Positions 24,040 to 35,799 of a DNA stretch of 64,000 nucleotides are shown here, one piece after another; the first letter of the stretch is position 1; every line of letters starts with the position of its first letter. This stretch comes from Ashinkailepas kermadecensis (lineage: Eukaryota; Arthropoda; Thecostraca; Neolepadidae): contig JAOTOM010004332.1 in the NCBI GenBank assembly GCA_034440615.1, positions 186,001 to 250,000 on the forward strand. The letters run 5' to 3'. The notes under the pieces are model-generated. The model did no database searches. It saw only the letters and a list, made by a program, of their open reading frames with translations, and was not told where the DNA came from. The position numbers and the translations under genes were made by a program.

Positions 24040-24350
24040 TTTATTTTCACTTCTTTTATTTTAAAAACAAATTAAAGCGCGATAAGCGCGAGCTTGTTGC
24101 ATTAACTCAGAACCCACCTCCCGATCGGGAAATTCCAGTCCTATAGCATAATTTTCACCGAGAGTTTAACGTACTGGGATAACGGGCACGACCGCCTGGC
24201 GCCTGCGCCTCCGACCTCGCCTGGCCAGTTACCAACCGGCCGTTCTAGCCGGAGGCGTTAATAGCGAGCGCGTGAAGGGACCCGAACCGGTTGTGCCAAG
24301 ACGCGGAGACTTTGCTTGCCAACGCTCTATCCACTGAGCTAACCAGGCAG
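24040..24350 (-). mobile_element. tRNA-derived SINE relic
   Basis: The minus strand begins with a tRNA-like head. The A box is tagctcagtgg (complement of 24331-24341), the D arm is gctcagtggatagagc, and the B box is ggttcgggtcc (complement of 24278-24288), at normal spacing. The anticodon arm is degenerate, so it is not a working tRNA. The head continues into a GC-rich body and then an A/T-rich end that meets a (TA)n tract at 24018-24042. These are the parts expected of a tRNA-derived SINE lying on the minus strand. Confidence 0.7.
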
Positions 24351-25089
24351 CATTTACACATGGGAAGCTTTCTTTATTCCCGCGTCCTCCAAATGTTGTC
24401 CAGTGTTCATGGAAAATGGTAAAATGAAATAAATGTTACCTGCAAAGCGAGACCGTGTCACATTGAGTTGAAATCATCTTGGGTCACGGTCGAGTCTTGC
24501 CCTTGCTAGAATGTGCCGTTTATTTTGAAGTGACCTTTAAATGGCCGCTCAGTGTGGTAGGCCACTAAGTACGGTTCAGGGGACGGTAATATGCGACATT
24601 TTCCGGTGCAGACTATTGAGAACCACGCGACTCAGTGAAGTGGCATATCTAACGCATTCAAGCAACGAGTATGAAGTTATTTTTGCGTCCGTGTTCATAT
24701 ATACATGGTGTTTTCTCAGGAGCATTGGGTTTCCATACTCAGAGATATTTCAAGACCGAAGACACATGGCCTGGTTCCTGGCATCTCTCTGAGTGGATTC
24801 CGTTCCTGGTGACTGGATTACTTTCAAACCACTGCGTTGTGCTCCTTTGATGTGACGCCATTATTTGTCCAGGGTTTCAATGGTGAAGCCTATTATGCTC
24901 AGACACGAGATCGACACTAGTGCCTTTCAAGCCCTTCCACACATCGCTTAAAAACAACTTCCGACACAAAGAACTCAGATTAATGATGTTTTCGTAGTTG
25001 ACATTTCGTGCACAGCTGGAACTTGTTTTATTGTGGTTATCAATGTTGCTGGTATATTTAAAGTACTTCTCTTTGACTCGAATGTTTAC

Positions 25090-25320
25090 AAAAAGGTCCG
25101 ACCGGATCTTTTTCATGGCAGAAGCAGAAGCAGAGGCTAGCAGTTACGTCAGAGTGAAACCCCGCCCACGCTTCTTGGGCGACTCAATGTCCGCCGGCAA
25201 TGGCAGTGACTCGAGCCGAGGAAATGGTTCTTGAGTATACACAGCCGGCCGTTTGCGCGCTAGTGCGCGGAGCTTACAGCCTCAGCACAGCACCCCAAGT
25301 CGTATTGCATGGTGAGTCAA
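25090..25320 (+). promoter_or_regulatory. Candidate CpG promoter with first exon
   Basis: A GC-rich island holds a CRE-like ttacgtcag (25144), a GC box cccgcccac (25160) and a CG-dense tgcgcgctagtgcgcgg. It ends in an excellent donor (tgcatg/gtgagtca near 25311). A frame starting at an ATG near 25200 (MAVTRAEEMVLEY...) stays open to that donor. An alternative upstream ATG near 25116 gives a 39-residue Ala/Glu/Ser-rich peptide. No downstream coding exon on the plus strand was identified, so this rests on composition and one splice site. Confidence 0.25.
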
Positions 25321-26569
25321 TAACAATTGTCTTCTTTGTTCTACAGCAAAAAGTTATAACAATAATAACCACAAGCAGAACTATAAGAACAAAAATTCCG
25401 GCTGTGCGTGAAATGCCACTGCCAAAATATCATGTATGTAAAATGTATTTATCATAAGGTCATGTGCCACATGTGTCATGTGTCAAAAACCGACACGTCA
25501 AACGGCTTGAAGTGTATAGTAGGTTTCCTTCAGAAGCACGCGATGCGGAGGGCACATATGTTCTGATGTTACGTCACGTGGCAAGTTTCTTTACTGATAT
25601 TTTCCATTAAGTTGCCAATGTGGCATGTGCAGGCAAGTTAAATTATTGGCATCATAGTAATACAGATACTCATCAACTACCTCTACAAGGCGGTACTGGT
25701 AATTGTTTTAAAATGAGTTAATCTAAATGGTAGGCTTCCAACCTACAGCGCACTAAAGTGTAGGTTTGCACTAGTGTGCTGTTCGCATGTCACTTTACTT
25801 TCACAACACGTCGCCATGTGAATCATTCGCCGATATGATTACCAATATTCTATCCAAGCAAGTTCAACGACCAAGTAAGTCTTTTGAACCTCTTCCCGGA
25901 AACCTGCGCCGAAGACCTCCTGACAAATTATCAGCAATGCTGGGATATATTGCAAAGCCCGGGTATTTACAATCATCATAATCTACATTCAGGGCATCAG
26001 CAGTGACGTATTGCCGCTGCGTAGAAGCCAGCCGCGTCAGCGGTGGATAGGCACCGTTTATAACGCGCGACGTCGAGATGACTGTATGGATCCCGCTCAT
26101 AAATACTCGGAAGCCAGGCAGGCTGACACAAATGTTGAATTGATGCGCATATTGACCGGAAGCATTTACTCCAACACTGATGAATTAAGGACTCCGACCT
26201 GATAACACGATACAGCTGCAATGTGTACGTTTTCATCGAGCCATCTATTTTCCATTTCAGTTGCTAACCGTTCAAACACCATATGAGCAGCACTTGCAGC
26301 GCCACGACATAATTTAATGCGTCGGAGCAGACGCAACCGCGCGCAATTTGTGAAGATACTAATCGAGCGGTTGAGCCTTATCCGATACGACAAATGGCTG
26401 TGCAACGGACTTCCGTAATCGTCCACCGAGCACAATGCAAAGAATAGGACACACCTGGGAAATCGTCACAAGTGCACTTCAGTTATCTATGGTGCCGTCG
26501 ACTCCTTTCGTTCGTGACCAACCGACGTAGCAGTAATCGGTGGACGCTGTCTGTTACCCCGCTGTGCTG

Positions 26570-27180
26570 TCTGTTTACCAGGGCAAAACACATCTGATAA
26601 GCGCCTGAGGCGGACGGAACGGGTCGAGACGGCCGACACACGGTCGCGGCAATACATTAACCCCACACATCGCCGGCCACCACGGGCTCCGCTAAAATAT
26701 TCACCCGGCTGCTATTTTCACAGTCCAGGCGGCGACCGACCGGGTCCCGACGGGCCCATCGTCGGAGGCGACGCCGAGGCAGGCGCCGTCGGTGCACGAT
26801 ACCCCGAGGGGTGTCCGCTGTCGTCATGACGCTCCCCCTCCCCTCGCCTCCCCTCCCCTCCCCCACCGCCTGCAAGTTAGCTCGACTGGCCGAACGCTGA
26901 AGTGCGGCGTTTATGGAGAACCGATGAGCGGCTGCCGAACTGGCTGGTCGCTGGGGGCCGCTGCTTAGCCGACTGTCGCGGCCATGGTTCAGCCAGTAAA
27001 TTTGGTGACTCGATAAAACTTGGGGGAATAGTACCCCGAGGCCGGACGGACGCCAAGAACGGCATCAATATACGACCAGGAGGAGCTTGGCTCGACAGTG
27101 TCGGCCGCATCTGTAAGTAGATGATGATGCCGTCTGTAAGTAGTAGATGATGCCGTCGCCGCTCGCCACGGCGGGGAACT
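26570..27180. promoter_or_regulatory. CpG-rich island with consensus donor
   Basis: High GC and CpG, a C/T-only tract (ccctcccctcgcctcccc near 26835), and on the plus strand a frame open from 26902 to a consensus donor ccgcatct/gtaagtag at about 27111. The gtaagtag word is duplicated 20 bp downstream. The frame lacks an ATG. This could be a promoter with a 5' exon, or simply GC-rich DNA. Confidence 0.25.
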
Positions 27181-27186
27181 GGTCAG

Positions 27187-27250
27187 CCACACCTGACATG
27201 TCACCCGACCTGACATGTCACCCGACCTGACATGTCACCCGACATTCGTG
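27187..27250. repeat. 17-bp repeat, about 4 copies
   Basis: Unit acctgacatgtcacccg repeated at 17 bp. Each copy holds the perfect 10-bp palindrome tgacatgtca. Confidence 0.92.
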
Positions 27251-27254
27251 TGTG

Positions 27255-28365
27255 CGCATGTCAGGTGTCAGGCGCATGTCATTTTGTCTACGACAACATT
27301 GTGTCCGAATGTTTGCTAGGGCGACTTTTCGCAATCAAGCCAATTGCAAGCGAAGCCTACCGGATGAACTTGAAGCCAGCCACCCGATCGGGAAGCTTCA
27401 TTCAAGCAGAATGCTTTTTCTGCTGAATTTTCTAGATCAACAGAACTTATTTGAAGTCTTAACCCTCGCCTTTGCACGGCATCTTGCTACCTTTCCCAGT
27501 GCGTTGTCGGTCAGGGGGGCGAATATTCTGATGTGTCCAGACCGGACACATCAGAGCAAAACCAGCAAAACAAGACAAACACCATGGTGTCGCTTGCGAC
27601 ACGATCTTGTGATTAACCCACAATCTTCATATTGTAGGTTGACCTGGTTCACGTCATTTTTTTGTTACAAATAGAGAATTTCGAAATAAATTTGTAAGCT
27701 GGACCAGCATATGGATGACAAGGCATCTCGAGGTAAATGAATCGAAGGACAGGGTGGTCAATGATTTACGTGAAAACGGAAGTAAACTTATCGATCATCA
27801 TAAAGTGTCCATGCTGGACACATTCGATGTCATTATTTGATGGTGTAGTGCAAACAAAATATGCATACTATGCTGAAAAAAACGATGTATTTCCATTGTG
27901 ACGCCATAGTTTCAAGACCAAACGCAACCTAAAAATGGGCTCAGCAAAATATGGTGGAAATGATTCATTTCCACCACTATTGGGATATATCCAATGGGAA
28001 TCTCATTGGCTACGTTAAAAACACGAATTTATCTGAATGGTTCCAAAGATATTCTTGAAAAAAATGGTAAAGTGTTATATAATCTCAGACACTTGCGAGG
28101 GTTAGAATATCGTCAATGGTCGCCTAACACATTAAAGTACGTCCACTCCACTGCCTCAGCCGACCTTAGTCGGTCAGTTCCGAGATGAACTTCTGGGCCT
28201 GAAACTTTATGCCGGGGAGTGTATGTTGAATTGTGTCCTACTGCAGCAGAGGGAATAAATGGAAACCGCTACGGTACCCATTGTACCAACTGATCTATCG
28301 GGTAGTTCTCTGCAAAATACCCCATGGGGATACGGTGGATCGCGGGCCAAGCGGATCTCGTGGAG
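27255..28365. other. Stretch without recognisable genes
   Basis: Unique sequence with one 140-codon open frame (27252-27674) of ordinary composition that matches no family. It has no convincing ATG context or splice support. Confidence 0.4.
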
Positions 28366-28369
28366 CCCG

Positions 28370-28424
28370 GCCCCCCCCCCCCCCCTTGGGGCCCCCCCCC
28401 CCCCCCCCCACCCAAAAAACCCCC

Positions 28425-28455
<31 letters not shown>

Positions 28456-28456
28456 G
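28370..28456. repeat. Broken poly-C tract
   Basis: Three C-runs separated by ttgggg, acccaaaaaa and ccaa. It abuts the 37-bp array directly. Length here is unlikely to be exact in any assembly. Confidence 0.95.
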
Positions 28457-29187
28457 TTAGCTGCGGGACAGCCACCTGCTCACGCAGTTACTGCGGGACA
28501 GCCTACCTTCCAGCAGACGCAGTAACTGCGGGACAGCCTACCTGCTCAAGCAGACACCGTTACTGCGGGACAGCCTACCTGCTCCAGCAGACGCAGTTAC
28601 TGCGGGACAGCCTACCTGCTCCAGCAGACGCAGTTACTGCGGACAGCCTACCTGCTCCGCGGGCGCAGTATGGGGACGCCTCGCTCCAGCAGACGCAGTT
28701 ACTGCGGGGAACCTCAGCCTACCTGCTCCAGCAGACGCAGTTACTGCGGGACAGCCTACCTGCTCCAGCAGACGCAGTTACTGCGGGACAGCCTACCTGC
28801 TCCAGCAGACGCAGTTACTGCGGGACAGCCTACCTGCTCCAGCAGACACCGTTACTGCGGGACAGCCTACCTGCTCCAGCAGACGCAGTAACTGCGGGAC
28901 AGCCTACCTGCTCCAGCAGACGCAGTTACTGCGGGACAGCCTACCTGCTCCAGCAGACCAGTTATTCGGGACAGCCTACCTGCTCAAGCAGACACCGTTA
29001 CTGCGGGACAGCCTACCTGCTCCAGCAGACGCAGTTACTGCGGGACAGCCTACCTGCTCCAGCAGACGCAGTTACTGCGGGACAGCCTACCTGCTCCAGC
29101 AGACGCAGTTACTGCGGGACAGCCTACCTGCTCCAGCAGACACTGTTACTGCGGGACAGCCTACCTGCTCAAGAAGACATCGTTATT
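28457..29187. repeat. 37-bp minisatellite, about 19 copies
   Basis: The unit contains cagttactgcgggacagcct and acctgctccagcagacg, with a 37-bp period (ttactgcggg at 28741 and 28778). Variants are gacaccg for gacgcag, and one disordered region at 28640-28715. The long plus-strand frame is an artefact of the repeat. Confidence 0.96.
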
Positions 29188-29189
29188 GG

Positions 29190-32100
29190 CATTTAGTGGC
29201 GAGATGGCAAATTGTGAAAGTCGTCTGGGCTACGATAGCAACTGAACTCTGACAATCAACTGCCACACAGTTTGGGCTTGAGCAGTATAATCAAACGGGG
29301 CAGTGTAATCCTTGCAACGAATATAAATGATTGTCTCTCTGATCCAGGTACACAAAATGTCTCTACAGAGTCAGATGATCCATTCCGAAGGCATTCAATA
29401 CCTACCACCTATAGGTAGGAACTGTGAACTAGCGATCGATCATAAAACTCCAGAAAAAACACACATTGCCTTTTCCACAGCCATTGACGAACGTCACTTT
29501 CCATAGTTCACGTCCTTTATTTGGAAAATACTAAATTGATGAAAATATTTTATTCAAGCATCATCTTATAATTCCGACTAAACAACGGGTATACAAAGAG
29601 GAAAATAGATTGACTTTTTCAGAGGTATAAGTGCATGTACACTTGAAATTACAACTACGAAGACACAGGGCATCCACTCATCCTGCCGCACCCCACGCCA
29701 TATCCTAATTACTGTTCTCTCTATGCTGTTTGCCCCATATCCTTCATTCTATAGTCTCAAAATGACCAGAGCTGGCCGAAGAGACATGAATCCAAAACAA
29801 CAACTAATGCAGGGGCAGCAGAACGTATGGGGCGCTGGGGCGCTGCCCTATTCACCTGCGCTGCGCGAGCAAGGGGGAGGCGTTGCACGCCCTGGGCGAG
29901 CTCACCAAAATTGCTTCCTTCCCCTAGACATAATGCTTCTTAAACTAACAAAATATCAAAAACTAAGCGCTGCATCCTGATAATCAGGTTATGTAGGTAC
30001 GATTAGAACAAATGCTCCAAATTTGTCTGGTCATTTATTCATTACTTCTAAAGATTCAAATGAATATCATTGTTCGGATGCACAGCACGTTATGCTCGGC
30101 ATCACTACTAAGCTACACCAAAAGTGATCTTGTTGGCGCTATTTGCAGCTGCAGTTACAGCCATTTCGTCCGAGAAACTTGATCCTAGGGGCTTATTTAG
30201 CGGAGCCATGTTGACATGTTAACTAGGGACAAAAAAAATGATCCAACTATCTAAAACTGAAATAATTGTAGGGTTAAATTCGTAAATTCCGACCAAGTTC
30301 TTCATTTTCTGAAATTTTGTCATCGTCGTCTACTAGAGGCAGATTGGTAGATTGCATAAAGCATGCCCTGAGATCCAGAGGAGGGTCGGTAGAGGTATGT
30401 TCCCCAGAACGGCGTTAACCGAGGCAAGGTCGACTGCAGCCTCTTCTATTCCTTTCTCAGCCGACATCACCTCGCTAGAAAAGCTGAGCCTCTTGATGAG
30501 GTCTGAGTCCCATTCATTAAAGGTCAATGGCCTCTTGGTAAGGTCCCATTCATTAGTCTCAATTAGTGCCGCCCGGGGGGGGGGGAGCAGATGGTGTCAG
30601 GCCTACCAGACGAATGCCCCCCTGCATTGGAATTCATTGGCCTGCCCTTTCTTCTGCCATGTGATTCAGAATATAATTTTTCTTAACATGCTTTAGGGTC
30701 GTACGGGCCTGGTTGGAGTCATAATTTGAACATAATTGCTTCTTATCGTGACTGATCAATTACACCGGCGTTTTCTCCATTTGAACCGGAAAACTGCCTG
30801 GAGGAAGTAATCTGACAAAGATGTGTCGAGTACGACGGCCGGAATGCCCTTTCTGCATTATCCAGCTGCATCAATACACATTTTGGCCATGCTGGGCCAA
30901 TTATTTCACTATGGTGCGAAGTGTGCTTGCATTCTCATGAGGGGTGACCGCCTGGCCCAGGGAAGCATATACGTTCTGAAGAGTTGGCGCCCAGGAGGGT
31001 GCCTTTACTCGTACTGTAAATAAATGGATCAGAGTGCCCCAGGAGGGTGCCTAAGTTTGCATAAGGGGTACTAACTATCTGAAACGGCCCCTTTAATTTC
31101 AACACAGGCAATACCTGGCCCAAGGAACCGCCTCACTGCTAAGAGAGTATCGGCTGGCCCAGGAGAACGCCTGCATTCTCAAAGCACCCAGCTGCCCAGA
31201 AAGACACTTTCTTCTCGGGAGAGGAGGATACGTAGTCAGTGGTGTTCGGCATATTACGATCAAATACCCAAACGTTGGGCATAAAACGTCGGCTGTCGCT
31301 GCATGTGGCTGGTTTTCTTCACTTGGAAGTGATCTAGGGGTAACGCTGCCCTGTTCTCGTTCACCGGTGATAGTTAATCGGGCACTACGGTTTGCTGACC
31401 GGTGACCATTCTTTGGGAACCTGCTCCATCGGATTTCGGCAGATTTCTAGAAGAGAGTGATTTCCAGAGGCGTGCGGGACCATAAATGTCATTTGCGCCG
31501 CCTTTAAAGCGAGTATGCTTTGCAAACAAGGCTAAGAGGCAGGTGTACATTTACGTTAAGGGAGTTTTACGTTACAGTGTGCGTGACGTTTAGGTGCTGA
31601 AGGCGGGGACTGGGCGGGGGACGTCTCCAGAATGTGTAAATGGTTATAGTTTTACTTTAGTCCTCCTCAATATAACTTGTAGCTGGGGTGGAGATGGTGA
31701 CTTTGTGAGAAGCGAGTAAGTTGATTTTACCAGGGTGCCGGCATTAGCCTACTCTTGTCGAAGAGCACCGAGGGGTCTTCACCGTGCGGACAAGGAGGTA
31801 GATGTCCAGACCTCCTATCACGCCGGCCGCCGAGTGTTAATTGTTAGTAGTGGGTTAGTCTAAGCATGCCATGCATGGTTGTCAGTGAGGTTAGTACGGT
31901 GTTTGGCAATTCGGCTCATCTACGTCCGCTGTACCTCTGGGTAGTCGTCTGGTGTTATGTCAAGTTTTAAAGCAAGTCGCATTTTCCATGTTATTAACTC
32001 AAATCGATTGCAAACTATGTGTGCTATTCTTATGAGATTTAGCATCACCATGCATTTAATTCAAGTCCATTGAGGGCATGATCCAATATCATTAACATGT

Positions 32101-34860
32101 ACCGGTACAGATCAGATCAGATCAAGTCACGGAGTGTTCTTCTGTGCTTCTGATTTTTGGTCCCAAACGCATAATGTTGAGCCCTGAAAAGCAACAATGA
32201 ACGCTGAATTCTAATTCAGCACCCAAAGCTACCCTATCAAATACATCGGACCACCTTTGATGAACTGACCTTTGCACTGTACTGGCCAGGTCAACACAGG
32301 CACAGGAGTCACAGTGGGTCAAGGCTGGTTCCAGGGTACGTGTGTGCTGATTTCGGATTAGGCGGCCATGCTTATTCCACAGGGACGCAAATTGCTTTGA
32401 GCCCAAAATACCAAACTTCGTATTGACCCCGCATTGCTATGCTATGCTATGCTAAGGGACGCTATGGAATGTTATAGAACGCTATAGGATCATGCGATCC
32501 CTCGCTGGACATCAATTGAATGTAGGACACAACTAATTATCGTCAACGCAAGCTGCTACGCTACCGAAAAAAAATGATGTCGCGATACATTCCGCAGCAC
32601 CTGAACTATTGTAAACACCGAAAGCCCGGTCAGAACGTCTGTTTTTTACCGACCTTTGGATTATATGCCGGGCTTTGGACAGGTCCTCTGTACGCTTAAT
32701 GTGACATATGAGAACAGAACACATCTCCAACGTAACGTTGCAGAATCGAATCATGATTATCATCCTGAAAAGTGTGATCTGCAACTTTACACTGCGCTTG
32801 ACTGTCGGTGTTGAAACTACACTTCAGTATCAAAGTTCGTCTGAATTACGACTTACGTTTCGTCTGAATGGCGATCAGAAATGGACTGGACAGTAGTTTA
32901 TTTTCGGGACAAAATTCGTGTAGTAGCATCTCCAAATTACACTTATGCAACATGCTATTTTTATTGACACTCACATATTTTGAATCTAAGAGGGATGTGG
33001 ATTTGTATGTTGGTATCTGACCAACATACAAATTAGCACAATTCACATGGCTTATTTAGAGGCTGTTTGCCAAGGTATGCACCTACGTTGCATAGCGACC
33101 GCGACTTGAAAACATTGCTGGTCGACCCATTATTTGAAGACCTTCCTTGCTTTCCTCATATGGTCACAATGGCTGACCAGCTGGAAGTATGTAGGAAATT
33201 CCTCATTAGTTGAAAATATAAATATATCGATAATATTTATGCAGGTCAGCAATGCACAATCCCTACAACTCGAAAGGCACCTGTCAGGTGCGCTTCGCAC
33301 TGGCAGCGTGTCATGGTCAACATTCACCAGGCCACAACTTCCTGAAAAGCACAGTGGTCGCCAGCAGCCAGTGCGAGCACAGTGGTCGATTTCTGTTGTT
33401 TTAAATGGAAGGATGTGTTTTTCTATGTCTCATTTACTAGTCGAATTAGCGCGTTTTGGAAGTAGAAAGTAAATTTTCAAGAAGTGAACTGTATGCGTGA
33501 AGAAAATGGAATCATGTACATGTAAATTTGAATTGGCGATCTAGGTCGGTGTTGAAGAAACAGCCAGTTAAATTTAAGTCATTTTAGCTTTGATCTGAAC
33601 TTTGCTGACATTTTTGGCCGAGCCATCGCTCGCTCAGTGAAGAACCTTCGCTGATGCAAGGAAAATTACAGCCGTTGCAAATGGGCGATATGCTACTTGT
33701 TGAACGAAGCGGGCAGCGTTCCTCATGACACACTAGCGGGCTTAATGATTGAAAACTTCAAAGATGAAGTTGAAACAGCCAAATCTCTATTGTTTCAGCA
33801 TGTTGAGGAGGGAATTCGAACCTGTAGTGGTTGAGGCCAAAACGCGCTTATTTACCTCACGAAAAGAGTCTCGAGCTCACAAGGTCATCCTTTCTCCATT
33901 GGATTGTATTTATTTGCTTACTTATCCCCTATCCCTGCATCCTCCTACCTGCTGTTTGTTGAGCGAGGCGCCGATGCTGGCTGACTCGCCCCATGCTGCA
34001 GTATCCTAATCTTACCCAATCTCAACACCCAGCCTGATATCCTTCCCAATATCATATCGCCTATCATATCCCCATTTCTGTTGATCTCACTCATTTCGAC
34101 GGGCACGATAATAGCCACCGTGGTCTGTGGAAGCGTCTGTAGTAAATACATATATACAGCACTACACTGCTTTAGAGAGTCATGGTAGATTGCAAAATGT
34201 CTCATGATGCACGTAAACATTCTTCCGGGGACATTGATAGCCTGCTGATCTTGACGGTTTGGTTGGTACTACATCGAACCCTCTAACGGGGCTGTGACAA
34301 CAGCAATCATATAATTAAATGATGGATGGGGCTCGCTGTGAACAAAGACGATTAGTTGTGGATAATTTGAAAATAGTATGCAAAGATCATATTATATTGT
34401 TAACTATGAATGAAAATCAGTACAATGTTAAAATATATTCACAACTAAGCCATCAATAGGACTGACATCACGTGATCAAACGAACAAGACGAAGCAGCAA
34501 CTAATGGTTTCATTGTTTGCTCCTGGTGGAAGGAATGCTAAGTGTTCCACGTTGTGTTGATTTTGGGTTATCTGCTGTGGAAATGTGGAAAAAAGAGGTG
34601 CAGCATCAGCCAAAGAAGTGTACATATGTCAGGTGTACTTTATGCAATATTCCTAACGGACATCAACTGCTCACAATGGGAGTTAAATTTCCTATTGGTA
34701 ATGAAGAGCAGGATGGACCATGGTGCCAGTCGGATGTTTTGCATCTACTTCGCAACCATCTGGAAAAGCTGGAAGCTGGAGTCACTTTTGCAACGGAAGT
34801 TGAGTAACGTGACGATTTTTGTGTTGTAGAATAGGCTGTTAGAAACACCAGCGAAAAACA
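29190..34860. other. Long stretch without supported genes
   Basis: About 5.7 kb of mostly unique, AT-leaning DNA. Small items are a G-run at about 30575-30585, three loose copies of a tggcccag-gga motif between 30945 and 31165, and a gctatgctatgctatgct run at 32437. A 96-codon frame at 34517-34807 has several Cys residues but no family match. Confidence 0.4.
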
Positions 34861-34869
34861 AACTGATAC

Positions 34870-35790
34870 TACAGACACCAGTACGTACCATGTGGAATAA
34901 CTTTACCATACCAGTCACAGTTCATACCAGTCACAATACCAGTGACACCAGTACGAACCATGTGGAATAACAATGCGATGCCAGTTACAGTAATAGTGAC
35001 ACTAGTATGTACCACGTGGCATAATGACACGACACCGGTCACAAAACCATACCAATTACGGTATCGGTGACACCAGTATATACCATATGGAATATCAATT
35101 CCATGCCAGTCACAGTATCAGTGATACCAGTACGCATCATGTGAAATAACAGTACCAAACTAGTCACAATAACGTGCCAGTCACAGTACCAAACCAGTCA
35201 CAGCACCAGCGACACCGGTAAGTACCATGTGGAATATCAGTATTATATCAGTTGCAGTACCAGTGACACCAGTAAGTATTAAGTGGAATATCGGCACTAG
35301 TACCAGTCACAGTACCAGCTACACCAGTACGTACGATATGGAATACAAGTTTGATACCAGTGGCATTACCAGTACCAGTCACGTACCAGTGACACCAGTA
35401 CGCATCATGTGGAATAACAGTACGAAACTAGTCACAGTACCATGCCAGTCGCAGTTCTTTACCAGTCACAGTACCAGCGACACCAGAACGTACCATGTGG
35501 AGTATCAGTGCCGTGTCAGTTAGTATGGATTGGTATGGTTCTGTGCCAGTGACACCAGAAAGTACCAGTCACATTACCATGTGTGGTAATGTGTGGTGTG
35601 GTAATCACAGTATGTGGAATATCGGCATCAGTACCAGTCACAGTACCAGTGACACCAGTACGTATCATATTGAGTATCGGCATCAGTACCAGTCACAGTA
35701 CCAGTGATACCAGTACGAATCATATGGAATATCGGCATCAGTACCAGTCACAGTACCAGTGACACCAGTACGTACCATATGGAATAACGG
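34870..35790. repeat. Variable 55-75-bp repeat with accagt core, about 14 copies
   Basis: Copies share the block caccagtacgtaccatgtgg followed by aataacagt, then tracts of ccagtcacagtaccagtgac. Unit length drifts because the accagt sub-repeat itself expands and contracts. Confidence 0.88.
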
Positions 35791-35799
35791 CACCCATGC

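Noticed and set aside
24240..24350. A functional tRNA gene
   Set aside because: A and B boxes are good, but the anticodon stem does not pair and the sequence runs on into a SINE body.
28457..29187. CRISPR-like array with 37-bp period
   Set aside because: The whole unit repeats with no unique spacers, and the genome is eukaryotic.
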